A stretch of 64,000 nucleotides of DNA from Ensifer adhaerens (GTDB lineage Bacteria > Pseudomonadota > Alphaproteobacteria > Rhizobiales > Rhizobiaceae): the NCBI RefSeq assembly GCF_002940685.1, contig NZ_PNFP01000011.1, positions 241,374 through 305,373 on the forward strand, written 5' to 3'. Positions 54,914-63,896 of this stretch are shown in pieces. The notes below the pieces were generated by a model. The model did not search any database. It was not told where the DNA came from and saw only the letters and a list, made by a program, of their open reading frames with translations. Made by a program: the position numbers and the translations under genes. Positions within the stretch are counted from its first letter, which is position 1; each line of letters begins with the position of its first letter.

Positions 54914-56341
54914 CGCCGCCCTGCGGCGGGTGGCGCTCCGCTCCGGCTGCGCCAGCATCTCGGCGATCTCATTGGCAATGAAGATCGCATGATCGTTGAC
55001 CTGCGGCAGGCCCATGAGCTCGCCGAACGTGCCACGCGCCAGCGGCCCGGCAACGATCAGCGACCTTTCCGCCGTCCCGCCAGCGCCGATCGCCCGGCTC
55101 GTTTCGTCGCAGGCAAGTCCGAGCCCGACGCTGTCGGCGCGCAGCCAGCCCTTCGACGCCAGATCCGCCAGCCAGCCCTGGCTCGAAAGAATGCCGGTAT
55201 GCGCCGGGCCGGTCGTCACCACGCAGGCATCGAACAACAGGCGTTCCCGCAGGCGCGTCTGCCGGTGTCGGATATCGACCGCAACGACCTGGCCATAGCG
55301 TTCGACGCCTTCGATCGAAGCGGCGAGGATGCGCAGCTGCCCGGCGTCGATCGCCTGCCGGATCGCGTCGTCGATCTGCGGCGCCACGCGGAAGCGGTGT
55401 GCGTCCCAGAACGGTCGCAAGCGCTGCACGAGGCGGCGTCGCTCCGCCACCGGCAACGCCCGCCAGACTTGCCCGCCCTGGCCGCGCAGGGCGTCGAAAA
55501 CCGCATGCCAGCTCAGCCCGACGACCGCGGCCTGCCGGACGGCCAGACGGACCCTTCGAAGCAGCCCGAGTGCCGTTGTCGCGGGGTCGCTGACGAAATC
55601 GCCGAACGGCTCCTGCGTTTTTCCTGCATGGCCGCGCGAACGCAGGCCACGGCGCGACAGGGCGACGATCGCGCCGCGATGGTCGGCGAGCCTCAGCGAG
55701 GCGATCACATCCGCCGCCGTCAGGCCGTTTCCAAGCACCAGAACATGGTCATCGGGGCGAAGGCACGCGAGCGAGCCGGCGACGGTGGTGTCGGCGACGA
55801 AACGCGGGTGGCCATCGAGCGCCTGAGCCAGGTTTTTCGGCGCGCATGGCGCGGGATGCGTCGTGGCGATCACGACGATATCGGCCAGCAGTTCCGTGCC
55901 CGCGTCGGAGCGCAACCGCCAGCGCGTTCCATCCCGCTCGATGCGCTCGACACGTTCGCGCCGATGCACGACCTTGCCGCTTCTGACGAACGGAGCGACA
56001 AACTCGCCGACATATCGCCCGAACACCGCTCGCCGCACATAGAGATTGCCGTCGGCCGCTCTTGCGTCCGGGTCGCCCCGCGGTTCGCCACGGGCCGAGA
56101 GCCAATTCAGGAAGTCGTCGGGATCATCCGGAACGAGGCTCATGCGCGCCGCAGGCACGTTGGTGCGATGGGCGGGATTGCCGGTATCATAGGCAAGGCC
56201 CGCCCCGAGCCGGCCTCGCGGCTCGAAGACGACGATCGCCGCGCCGTCGCTGGCCGCATTGCGCGCGAGGTTTGCCGCCACCACGGCGCCGGTGAAACCG
56301 CCGCCGACAATCGCAACCACCGTTCGCCGTGAGCCCGTCAC
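54860..56341 (-). CDS. FAD/NAD(P)-binding protein (PF13454-like), copy 1
   Basis: A 493-residue flavoprotein-like enzyme. The N-terminal Rossmann motif is [19 protein letters not shown]; a second nucleotide-binding motif is [25 protein letters not shown] and TTGPAHTG follow. This family is often annotated HydA/SidA-like but has no agreed reaction. GTG 56341 overlaps the SsuD stop by 4 bp (GTGA), so the two are translationally coupled. It could supply reduced flavin or modify the sulfonate substrate or product. It resembles the protein at 61154-62566. Confidence 0.88.
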   Translation of the reverse strand: MTGSRRTVVAIVGGGFTGAVVAANLARNAASDGAAIVVFEPRGRLGAGLAYDTGNPAHRTNVPAARMSLVPDDPDDFLNWLSARGEPRGDPDARAADGNLYVRRAVFGRYVGEFVAPFVRSGKVVHRRERVERIERDGTRWRLRSDAGTELLADIVVIATTHPAPCAPKNLAQALDGHPRFVADTTVAGSLACLRPDDHVLVLGNGLTAADVIASLRLADHRGAIVALSRRGLRSRGHAGKTQEPFGDFVSDPATTALGLLRRVRLAVRQAAVVGLSWHAVFDALRGQGGQVWRALPVAERRRLVQRLRPFWDAHRFRVAPQIDDAIRQAIDAGQLRILAASIEGVERYGQVVAVDIRHRQTRLRERLLFDACVVTTGPAHTGILSSQGWLADLASKGWLRADSVGLGLACDETSRAIGAGGTAERSLIVAGPLARGTFGELMGLPQVNDHAIFIANEIAEMLAQPERSATRRRAASSVRRRPVTALGGVARR

Positions 56342-57519
56342 GATTGCGAGACCTTCAGCTTTGGACGATGATCGCCGGCGATGGTTTCGCCGAATGGCCC
56401 GGTGTTGATCGAGGTCTCGCGGGCCGGAATGGCATGCGCCAGCGGCAGGTGGGGCAGAACCAGCTCGCCGAAACGATAGGCCTCTTCCAGATGCGGGTAA
56501 CCGGACAGGATGAAGCTGTCGATGCCGATTTGCCGGTACTCTTCCATGCGCGCCTTGACTTGATCGGGATCGCCGACGAGCGCCGTTCCGGCGCCTCCGC
56601 GCACCAGGCCGACGCCGGCCCAGAGATTGGGAGCAATTTCGAGCTTGTCGCGCCGACCGCCATGCAGGCGACTCATGCGGCTCTGACCAACCGAATCCAT
56701 GCGCTCGAACACCTTCTGTGCGGCGGCAATCGTTTCGTCGTCCACATATTGTATCAGTTCGTCGGCCGCCTGCCATGCCTCCCTTGCGGTTTCGCGAACG
56801 ATGACATGAAGACGGATGCCGAAGGTGACCTCCCTGCCCTCGGCATCGGCCAAGGCGCGGACTTCGGCGATCTTCCGGGCGACGTCCTCGACCGGCTCGC
56901 CCCAGGTCAGGTACTTGTCGATCGTGCGCGCTGCGACCTCCTGCCCCTTGCCGGAAGAACCGCCGAAATAGAGTGGCGGGTGGGGCTGCTGCACGCACGG
57001 AAACAGGAGTTTGCCGCCCTCGATATCGAAGTGGTTCCCCTTGAAATCGACCTCTTCCCCGCGAAGCACCGCCTTGTAGATGTTCAGGAACTCCTCGGTG
57101 ACCTCGTAGCGTTCGCCATGCGCGAGGTGGATGCCGTCGCCCTTGTTCTCGATCGGATCGCCGCCGGTTACGACGTTGATCAGCAGCCGCCCGCCGGAGA
57201 GGCGGTCCAGCGTCGCGGTCATGCGTGCGGCAAGCGTCGGCGAAAGCAGGCCGGGCCGAACAGCGATCAGGAATCGCAGCTTTTCGGTGAGCGGCGCCAG
57301 CGCCGAGGCCACCACCCAACTGTCCTCGCAGCTACGACCGGTGGGAATGAGCACGCCGTGGTAGCCGAGCGTATCGGCGGCCTGCGCCACCTGCTTGAGA
57401 TAGTTGAGATCGACGTTTCGCCCACCGCGCGTGGTTCCGAGATAGCGGCTGTCGCCGTGGGTCGGCAAGAACCACAACACATTGATCTTCTCGGGGATTT
57501 CGTTGGGCACAGTTCCCAT
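56338..57519 (-). CDS. ssuD: FMNH2-dependent alkanesulfonate monooxygenase SsuD
   Basis: A 393-residue bacterial-luciferase-like enzyme that cleaves C-S bonds of alkanesulfonates to aldehyde and sulfite. It aligns nearly end to end with E. coli Ssu[46 protein letters not shown] and [26 protein letters not shown] precedes ATG 57519, so the longer upstream frame is not used. Divergent from the flavin reductase gene; a 4-bp overlap links it to the FAD/NAD(P) gene downstream. Confidence 0.96.
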   Translation of the reverse strand: MGTVPNEIPEKINVLWFLPTHGDSRYLGTTRGGRNVDLNYLKQVAQAADTLGYHGVLIPTGRSCEDSWVVASALAPLTEKLRFLIAVRPGLLSPTLAARMTATLDRLSGGRLLINVVTGGDPIENKGDGIHLAHGERYEVTEEFLNIYKAVLRGEEVDFKGNHFDIEGGKLLFPCVQQPHPPLYFGGSSGKGQEVAARTIDKYLTWGEPVEDVARKIAEVRALADAEGREVTFGIRLHVIVRETAREAWQAADELIQYVDDETIAAAQKVFERMDSVGQSRMSRLHGGRRDKLEIAPNLWAGVGLVRGGAGTALVGDPDQVKARMEEYRQIGIDSFILSGYPHLEEAYRFGELVLPHLPLAHAIPARETSINTGPFGETIAGDHRPKLKVSQS

Positions 57520-57593
57520 TCGCGCAAGCCTCCTCACAGACTCCTTGAGACGACAGCCGGGGCCGTCCTCTATCGCCAAAAAGCATAAACTCT

Positions 57594-57604
57594 ATAAAAT
57601 TTAT
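57594..57604. promoter_or_regulatory. AT-rich palindrome A (ssuD / flavin reductase)
   Basis: ATAAA-A-TTTAT, perfect 11-bp palindrome within CTCTATAAAATTTATTG. It lies in the divergent promoter of ssuD and the flavin reductase gene. Similar boxes occur at 62774 and 63596, so it may be a shared regulator site. Confidence 0.6.
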
Positions 57605-57707
57605 TGACAATAAGAATTCGGGCGATCATCCTTGTTGCGAGGAAAAATTTTTCCCGTATCGGCCGCCAGCGATCGGGAATTAGATGAAATTTTTCGAGGA
57701 TTTGGCC

Positions 57708-58256
57708 ATGACCATCGCGCTTGCCGCTTCTCCCGCCTTTAATGCCATCGTTCCGACCGCCGATGGTTACGGACAGATCACCACGCCGGCACTGAAGGCG
57801 GCCATGCGCAACTTCTCCGGCGGCGTCTCGGTCATCACCGCCGGGATCGGAGACGAACGCACCGGCGCCACGGTCACCTCCGCGACCGCGCTCGCCGTCG
57901 ATCCACCGACGATGATCGTCAACATCAATCGCACGTCGTCGACCTGGCCGGTCATCGAGCGCTACCGGCATTTCTGCGTCAACCTGCTGTCACGGGAGCA
58001 GCAACGGGTTGCCGAGCGCTTCTCCGGCGTCGAGGGCATCAAGGGGGCGGCCCGCTACGATGGCGCCGAATGGATCCGGCTTGCCAGCGGCGCCTCTGCG
58101 CTGGCCGGTGCGCTCGCCGCCATCGACTGCGAGGTCGAGGAGATCATCGAGCGCCACAGTCATGCGATCATCCTTGGCCGGGTGGTGGCGATTACGGCGG
58201 GGACAGGCGACCCGATCGTCTACCACAACGGCCGCTACGGCGGTCTGCAGTTCTGA
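57708..58256 (+). CDS. Flavin reductase domain protein (partner of SsuD)
   Basis: A 182-residue flavin reductase of the HpaC/NADH:FMN type. MRNFSGGVSVITAGIGDERTGATVTSATALAVDPPTMIVNINRTSSTWPVI is the conserved FMN-binding region, and the family end DPIVYHNGRYGGLQF is intact. It should supply FMNH2 to SsuD, encoded divergently. It is not the SsuE flavodoxin-like type. ATG 57708 is favoured by GAGGA just upstream; an ATG at 57684 is possible. Confidence 0.9.
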   Translation: MTIALAASPAFNAIVPTADGYGQITTPALKAAMRNFSGGVSVITAGIGDERTGATVTSATALAVDPPTMIVNINRTSSTWPVIERYRHFCVNLLSREQQRVAERFSGVEGIKGAARYDGAEWIRLASGASALAGALAAIDCEVEEIIERHSHAIILGRVVAITAGTGDPIVYHNGRYGGLQF

Positions 58257-58340
58257 CACTGCCTGCTTGCACGGGCACAGAGCGCTGCCACGGGCATAAA
58301 TTTTGGAATGCGCTCTCAATCGACTGGCAGAATGCGGAAT

Positions 58341-58358
58341 ATTTTATCTACATAAAAT
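58341..58358. promoter_or_regulatory. AT-rich inverted repeat D upstream of tauA
   Basis: ATTTTAT-CTAC-ATAAAAT, perfect 7-bp arms. TTGACA (58379-58384) follows 20 bp later as a candidate -35. Arm sequence resembles palindromes A-C in neighbouring promoters. Confidence 0.6.
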
Positions 58359-58428
58359 CCATGCTTTTAATCAACATATTGACATGACTTCCTGAGGAAG
58401 CCGCAACCAGACCGTTGAGGAGCATACA

Positions 58429-59433
58429 ATGACGATCCGCAGACGCACCCTTCTTGCCGCCAGTGCCGCCCTGTTCGCGACGACGCTTTCCCTTCCGGCC
58501 CATGCGGACGAAACGACGCTGACCATCGGCTATCAGCCGATCGTCGAGCCCTCGCGTGTGCCGCAGGCCGACGGGACCTATGAAAAGGTGACCGGCGCCA
58601 AGATCAACTGGCAGAAATTCGATGGCGGCGCGGACGTGATCGCCGCACTTGCCTCCGGGTCGATCGACATCGGCTATGTCGGATCCTCGCCGCTTGCGGC
58701 GGCCGCGAGCCGACAGATCCCGCTCGAAACGATCTTCGTCGTCGGCCTGATCAGCGATGCGGAGGCGCTGGCGGTCAAGGGCATCGGCAAACCGGACGAA
58801 CTCGCGGGCAAGAAGATCGCGACGCCTTTCGTCTCCACAGCCCATTACAGCCTGCTCACCGCCTTGAAACACTGGAACATCGATCCGAAGTCGGTCGAGA
58901 TCCTCAACCTCAGGCCGCCGGAGATCGCGGCCGCCTGGCAGCGCGGCGATATCGACGGCGCCTATGTCTGGGATCCGGTTCTGTCCGAAATCAAGAAAAC
59001 CGCGACCGTGCTTGCAACATCAAGCGACGTTGCGAAATGGGGCGGGCCGACCTTCGATGCCTGGATCGTCAGCAAGAAGTTTGCCGAAGAACACCCTGAC
59101 ATCGTAACCGGCTTCGTCAAAGTGACCGGCGATGCCTATGCCGACTACCGCACCAAGCCGGAATCTTGGAGCGCCGGCTCGCCTGAGGCCGAGAAGATCG
59201 CGCGGCTGACCGGCGCCAAGCCTGAGGAAGTGCCGAACCTTCTCAAGGGCTATTACTTCCCGTCGCTCGAAGAACAGGCAAGCGCCGATCTTCTCGGCGG
59301 CGCAACTGCCAAGGCAATCGCGCAGACCTCGGCCTTCCTGCTTGAACAGGGCAAGATCCCGGCGGTGCTTCCCGACTATGCGCCCTACGTTTCCGCCCGT
59401 TGGGCGCAGGAAGCCGCAAAGCTCTCGTTCTGA
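58429..59433 (+). CDS. tauA: Taurine/sulfonate ABC transporter substrate-binding protein
   Basis: A 334-residue periplasmic binding protein with a Tat-like RRRTLLAAS signal cleaved after LPAHA. GYQPIVEPSRVPQADGTYEKVTGAKINWQKFDGGADVIAALASGSIDIGYVGSSPLA is close to E. coli TauA. It captures taurine or related sulfonates and delivers them to TauBC. GAGGAG precedes the ATG. First gene of the tauABC-like operon. Confidence 0.92.
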   Translation: MTIRRRTLLAASAALFATTLSLPAHADETTLTIGYQPIVEPSRVPQADGTYEKVTGAKINWQKFDGGADVIAALASGSIDIGYVGSSPLAAAASRQIPLETIFVVGLISDAEALAVKGIGKPDELAGKKIATPFVSTAHYSLLTALKHWNIDPKSVEILNLRPPEIAAAWQRGDIDGAYVWDPVLSEIKKTATVLATSSDVAKWGGPTFDAWIVSKKFAEEHPDIVTGFVKVTGDAYADYRTKPESWSAGSPEAEKIARLTGAKPEEVPNLLKGYYFPSLEEQASADLLGGATAKAIAQTSAFLLEQGKIPAVLPDYAPYVSARWAQEAAKLSF

Positions 59434-59503
59434 CGTTCGCTCAATTGCTGCCCGCCCGATGAAACCTTCGGGCGGGCACAATGCGCCATGCCAGGAGAAC
59501 TGC

Positions 59504-60295
59504 ATGTCCGTCCTCTCCCTTGAGAATGTCACACTGCGCTATGCGGGCGCCGATGGCGGACAGCCGCCGGTGCTCGCATCCGTCGACCTGTCGATCGACC
59601 AGGACGAATTCGTCGTCGTCATCGGTCGTTCCGGGTCGGGCAAGACCAGCCTTCTCAACCTGGCCGCGGGTTTCGTGAGACCGAGCAGCGGTCGCATTCG
59701 CCTCGACGGCGCGCCGGTCACCGGCCCCGGGGCAGAGCGCGCTGTCGTGTTCCAGGACGATGCGCTCTACCCGTGGCTGACCGCCCTCGAAAATGTCGCC
59801 TTTCCCTTGCGCCTGCGTGGATTTTCCAGGGTCGATCGGCTGGCGCGGGCGCACGCGCTTCTCGACCAGGTCGGGTTGCGGGATGCGTCGGGGCGACATG
59901 TCTGGGAACTCTCCGGCGGCATGCGCCAGCGCGTCGGCATCGCCCGCGCGCTCGCCTCAAGCCCGAAGTTCCTGTTGATGGACGAGCCGCTTGGCGCGCT
60001 CGACGCGCTGACCCGCAGCCGCATGCAGGGCTTCCTCCTCGAGGTCTGGCAAGCAAACGGCGTCGGCGCGCTGTTGATCACCCACAGCATCGAGGAGGCG
60101 CTGCTGCTTGCAACGCGGATCGTCGTGCTTGCCCCCAAGCCTGGCCGGATCGCGAGCGAAATCGTCACGACCTTCGGCCGCGAACATCTTGCCGGAACGC
60201 CGCCTTCCGAGATCCGCAGTTCCCCCGCCTTTCGCCGCCTGCAGGACGAATTGACCGCGCTCATCCACGCAGAAGAGGAAGGAATTGCCGCATGA
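59504..60295 (+). CDS. tauB: Sulfonate ABC transporter ATP-binding protein
   Basis: A 263-residue ABC ATPase. Walker A is GRSGSGKTS, signature LSGGMRQR and Walker B LLMDEPLGALD; the switch His is in LLITHSIEEALLL. The sequence AVVFQDDALYPWLTALENVAF is typical of TauB/SsuB. AGGAGA precedes ATG 59504. Its last 4 bases overlap the permease gene (ATGA). Confidence 0.94.
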   Translation: MSVLSLENVTLRYAGADGGQPPVLASVDLSIDQDEFVVVIGRSGSGKTSLLNLAAGFVRPSSGRIRLDGAPVTGPGAERAVVFQDDALYPWLTALENVAFPLRLRGFSRVDRLARAHALLDQVGLRDASGRHVWELSGGMRQRVGIARALASSPKFLLMDEPLGALDALTRSRMQGFLLEVWQANGVGALLITHSIEEALLLATRIVVLAPKPGRIASEIVTTFGREHLAGTPPSEIRSSPAFRRLQDELTALIHAEEEGIAA

Positions 60296-61143
60296 GCATC
60301 TCGGCCGAAGGTCTGCCGCCAATCATGCCGGCGGCGCGCGACGTCGACGGGCAATCGGACCAAGATGCCGGCCGGCCGCCCTTGCCGCTAGTCTGGATTT
60401 CGCTCGCGACGATCGCGGCTCTCCTTTTCCTCTGGAGCCTCGCATCCAGCTACGGCTTCGTCTCGCCGCTGTTCCTGCCGTCTCCCATTGCCGTCTATCA
60501 GGCGCTTAGGAGCCTTGCCGTCACCGGATTTGTCGATGCGACGCTCGCTGAGCATGTCGGCGCCAGCCTTCTGCGCATATTCGGCGCGCTTGCCGTCGCC
60601 CTCGTCGTCGGCGTTCCGGCCGGCCTTGCCATCGGGGCGAGCCGCCTGGGCAAGGGTATTCTCGATCCGATCGTCGAGTTCCTGCGGCCGCTGCCGCCGC
60701 TTGCCTATCTGCCCCTGGTGATCATCTGGCTCGGCATCGGCGAGGCGTCGAAGATTGCGGTGATTGCGCTGGCGATGCTTCCTCCGGTCATCCTTTCGAC
60801 GGCAACCGGCGTCCGGTCCGCATCGGCCGATCACATCAACGCAGCGCGCTCCTTCGGCGCGTCGCGCCTGCAGGTCCTGCGCCACGTCGTCGTGCCGAGC
60901 GCCCTGCCCTCAATCCTCACGGGAACCCGCATCGCGCTCGGCGCCGGGTGGTCGACGCTGGTGGCGGCCGAACTGGTCGCGGCGACCCGCGGCCTCGGCT
61001 TCATGATCCAGTCCGCCGCCCAGTTCCTGGTGACCGACGTGGTCATCGCCGGCATCGTCGTCATCGCCGCCGTCGCCTTCCTGTTCGAGCTGGCGGCACG
61101 CCTTATCGAACGCTGGCTGGTGCCCTGGTCGACACGCCGCTGA
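60292..61143 (+). CDS. tauC: Sulfonate ABC transporter permease
   Basis: A 283-residue inner-membrane permease with six helices and the EAA loop (NAARSFGASRLQVLRHVVVPSALPSILTGTRIALG). The TauC/SsuC type is shown by LPPLAYLPLVIIWLGIGEASK. Start ATG 60292 overlaps tauB by 4 bp. Completes the importer feeding SsuD. Convergent with the second FAD/NAD(P) gene. Confidence 0.93.
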   Translation: MSISAEGLPPIMPAARDVDGQSDQDAGRPPLPLVWISLATIAALLFLWSLASSYGFVSPLFLPSPIAVYQALRSLAVTGFVDATLAEHVGASLLRIFGALAVALVVGVPAGLAIGASRLGKGILDPIVEFLRPLPPLAYLPLVIIWLGIGEASKIAVIALAMLPPVILSTATGVRSASADHINAARSFGASRLQVLRHVVVPSALPSILTGTRIALGAGWSTLVAAELVAATRGLGFMIQSAAQFLVTDVVIAGIVVIAAVAFLFELAARLIERWLVPWSTRR

Positions 61144-61153
61144 GCGGCAGGCG

Positions 61154-62566
61154 TCAGCCGGTTTTCAGGGTGATCCGGTGCCGCGTGGCGATCAGCCGGG
61201 CGGCCGCATAGGTCTGCGTGACGATCTCCGGCACGAGATCGATGTCGGGCAGGCTGCCGACGCCGAGCGGCCCGATTGCATAGAGATTGCGCGTCGGAAC
61301 TCCGCCCGTGAGCACCTCGCCCGCTGGGCTGACGGCAATGCCGAGATCGAGCTCGTCGGGTTCGGCAAGCCCGCCGGAAAAGAGGCTCTGCATCAACGGC
61401 GCCTGAAGATCGGGTGCCGAACAGCGACAATCGATCACCTGATCGGCAGCAAGCAGTGTCTCGTCACTTTCGCCGGCAAAGCACACCATCAACCCTTCCG
61501 GACGGCGCCGCCCAGCCCAGCCCTTGCGCAGAACGGTCCGCTCGCTGGCAAGCTCCTGCCGTAGACGCAGGTATAGTGGCGCCGGCAAGCGGTTGCGATG
61601 GCTATCGTAGATCGAGCGCAGATGCCGGTTGAACCGGTGTTTTTCTTCTTCGGGCAGCGCCTGCCACAGGGAACGCGCCCGCCGGCGCAGGCCGTTCATG
61701 GCCGCCTGCCAGCCGAGCCCCGCCGCTTCTGCTTCGGCGCAAGCCTGCCGGACGAAGCGAACGATCTCTCCGAGGCGCGTCGGCATGGGTTCCACCGGAA
61801 ATGTCGGCGCCGCCGACAGACGGGTATGCGGCTGCGGCAGGAAGCCATGTCGCGACAGGATGGTGACTTCGCCGGCAAAGCCGTTGTCGCGGAGTTGCAG
61901 CAGGCGGTCCACCACCCGGACCCCGCTACCGAGCAGGACCGTGTGGCGCGGCACGACGAGACGACGGGCGCGCACAAGCGGCTTTTCCTCGTCGGCGACC
62001 TCGATCTCACCGCGGCGCAAGCCAAAACCGGTCGCCAGCACGACGGCATCGCATTCCACCGTCGCGTTCTCCTGCACCACCAGGAAGCGCCCATTGGCCT
62101 GCTTGCGAAGGCCAAGCACCGCCTGGCAGGAGAGCTGCATCGAGATATCGGGCCGGCGCGTCAGCGCCTCGGAAAAGCGCTGATAGACATAATCGCTGAA
62201 GATGCTCTTCGGCACGAAGATCTGCTGGAAGCCGGGAATGGCCGCCGGTACGGCCGCGCGGAATTCGGCATTGGCCGAGAGCCAGTCATTGAAATCTTCG
62301 GGCTGGCCGGCCGCCACCGAAAGGTCGCGAACGCGACTGTTGAGGATTTCGCCGGTCTGGGCGGCCGCCAGGACCTGGCCGCCGCTGATCGTCGGCTGAG
62401 GATCGAAGAGATGGACGTGAAAGGCGGTGCGCACCGACTTCATCAGCGCGATGGCCATCATCACGCCGGAGAACCCGCGGCCGACGATGGCGATATGCGG
62501 CTTGCCCCTGGCACCGGGTTCCGTCGGAGACGTCTTGGCAAACAATCCATGGACAGTCATGTGCAC
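61154..62566 (-). CDS. FAD/NAD(P)-binding protein (PF13454-like), copy 2
   Basis: A 470-residue protein of the same family as the one at 54860-56341. Rossmann motif is HIAIVGRGFSGVMMAIAL; second motif HTVLLGSGVRVVDRLLQL; GFGLRRGE and the end LVPEIVTQTYAAARLIA are family-like. Dissimilar enough to be an old duplicate. Reaction unknown. The start is MHMTVHG at 62566 or the second Met at 62560. Its 3' end meets tauC, and its promoter contains palindrome B, placing it in the sulfur cluster. Confidence 0.87.
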   Translation of the reverse strand: MHMTVHGLFAKTSPTEPGARGKPHIAIVGRGFSGVMMAIALMKSVRTAFHVHLFDPQPTISGGQVLAAAQTGEILNSRVRDLSVAAGQPEDFNDWLSANAEFRAAVPAAIPGFQQIFVPKSIFSDYVYQRFSEALTRRPDISMQLSCQAVLGLRKQANGRFLVVQENATVECDAVVLATGFGLRRGEIEVADEEKPLVRARRLVVPRHTVLLGSGVRVVDRLLQLRDNGFAGEVTILSRHGFLPQPHTRLSAAPTFPVEPMPTRLGEIVRFVRQACAEAEAAGLGWQAAMNGLRRRARSLWQALPEEEKHRFNRHLRSIYDSHRNRLPAPLYLRLRQELASERTVLRKGWAGRRRPEGLMVCFAGESDETLLAADQVIDCRCSAPDLQAPLMQSLFSGGLAEPDELDLGIAVSPAGEVLTGGVPTRNLYAIGPLGVGSLPDIDLVPEIVTQTYAAARLIATRHRITLKTG

Positions 62567-62872
62567 TCTCCTATGGCCGGCCCAACCGGCGAAGTTTGAA
62601 ATGCATGGCTGTTTCGGTCCTCAACGCAGACACCGACCGACTTGTGCAGGTATAGGCGACCGTACGCGGGGTCGCGAGAAGATATCGTCCGCCGCAACGG
62701 CGGTCGAGCCCGTATGCCCTATCCCGGCTGGCCTGGCACCTTGGCGCATGCGCATCCCTAGACGGTATACTCTATAAACTTTGTGCGTTATTAGAGCGCG
62801 AAACGGCGCCAACATCAAGGGCCGCGTGAAATGACGGCGCGACGCGCGCTCCGATATCGTCGTCCGGCGCGG
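62567..62872. promoter_or_regulatory. Intergenic region with AT-rich box B
   Basis: About 306 bp upstream of the FAD/NAD(P) copy 2 gene. At 62770-62785 it reads CTCTATAAACTTTGTG, sharing CTCTATAAA with box A and forming an imperfect ATAAA-C-TTTGT palindrome. No gene seen. Confidence 0.5.
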
Positions 62873-63478
62873 TCAGGCCACACCGTTTGGCAAGGGTGAC
62901 CGTTCCGAAAATTCGCCAGGCTGGCCGCGCGTCATCTCGCGGCGCGAAATCCCGTTCAATACCCTCAACAGGTCATAGCCATGCGACCAGCGGCCAAAAC
63001 CGCTGGCGATGTTGATGTGCCCGGCATGACCGAGGTCGACAAGACGGCTGCCCCAGCGCGTCGAGAAATGGCGTAGGCGGTCGAAAGGCATATACGGATC
63101 GTTGAGGCTGCCGACGGCGAGACTTGAAAAAGGCAACGGTAGGTCGGGCATCGGTCCGAAATCGACCGCGCCCGGATGAAGCCGGTCGGTCGGGCCAAGA
63201 TCACACGGTGCGACGAGCAAGGCGCTGCGTACCTGCCGGGCGAGCGGACGCCGCGCCAGATTGGCGACGAGAAGGCAGCCGAGGCTATGGGCCACCAGGT
63301 CGACGGTTCCGTGACGGAAGATCGCGCGTTCGAGCCTATCGCGCCAGAGGTCGAGTTTCGGGCGGTCCCAATCGTCCTGCTCGACGAGAATTGCCCGCGG
63401 ATCGTCATTGAGCCAATGGCGCTGCCAGTGGCCGTTGGCCGATCCGAACAGCCCGGGAATGATGAGCGTTGTTGCCAT
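62873..63478 (-). CDS. RBBP9/YdeN-family serine hydrolase
   Basis: A 201-residue small alpha/beta hydrolase. IIPGLFGSANGHWQRHW at the N-terminus and nucleophile elbow AHSLGCLLVANLA mark the YdeN/RBBP9 family; the His is in LGHAGHINIASGFG. The family acts on unknown esters or peptides. It lies upstream of FAD/NAD(P) copy 2, same strand, 306 bp away, within the sulfur region. Confidence 0.9.
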   Translation of the reverse strand: MATTLIIPGLFGSANGHWQRHWLNDDPRAILVEQDDWDRPKLDLWRDRLERAIFRHGTVDLVAHSLGCLLVANLARRPLARQVRSALLVAPCDLGPTDRLHPGAVDFGPMPDLPLPFSSLAVGSLNDPYMPFDRLRHFSTRWGSRLVDLGHAGHINIASGFGRWSHGYDLLRVLNGISRREMTRGQPGEFSERSPLPNGVA

Positions 63479-63896
63479 GACATCAACCGCTTACGAGAAC
63501 GTTTCAAGGTAACGGCCACGCGTCGTTGCGCACCCGATTCATGGCTTGATTATGGGAGAGCGGGCTGTGGTGCGTAAGCAAGGAACATTCAATATCTATA
63601 AATTCTATAGCATAACTTTTCAGCAACATCGCCCAACCTCGGATATTTTAGATGTCGGGCATGGAACAATGTTGGGAGCAGAGTGTTTCTTTGGACGCCG
63701 TCAGAAGCGAAATCAGTTTCCCTTCGAGCGGCGGAAGCGTCAAAAATTTGCGTTGTTGGAGCCCATGAAATTGGTAGTTTGGCGCCGAAAGATACCGGCG
63801 CTCGGACAAGCCGGCCAACCGGCGATTTGAAGATCGGTTTGGATGAGGGGATAGCGCAGCCGCACGCGGCTGCGGGGGCTAAGAGGTGACCGGAAG
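63479..63896. promoter_or_regulatory. Intergenic region with AT-rich box C and a hairpin before cysT
   Basis: About 418 bp without a convincing gene. Box C is CTATAAATTCTATAG (63596-63610), arms CTATA/TATAG; on the minus strand it reads ATAGAATTTAT, close to box A. A perfect 9-bp hairpin CGCAGCCGC/GCGGCTGCG lies at 63855-63874, 22 bp before the cysT GTG. No sulfate-binding-protein gene is present. Confidence 0.5.

Noticed and set aside
56342..57319. N-terminal extension of the FAD/NAD(P) copy 1 frame into the ssuD region
   Set aside because: It is the alternate frame of ssuD; the Rossmann motif begins right after GTG 56341, which overlaps the ssuD stop.
58388..58400. Small inverted repeat CTTCC-TGA-GGAAG in the tauA leader
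   Set aside because: Only 5-bp arms; too weak to call an operator or hairpin.
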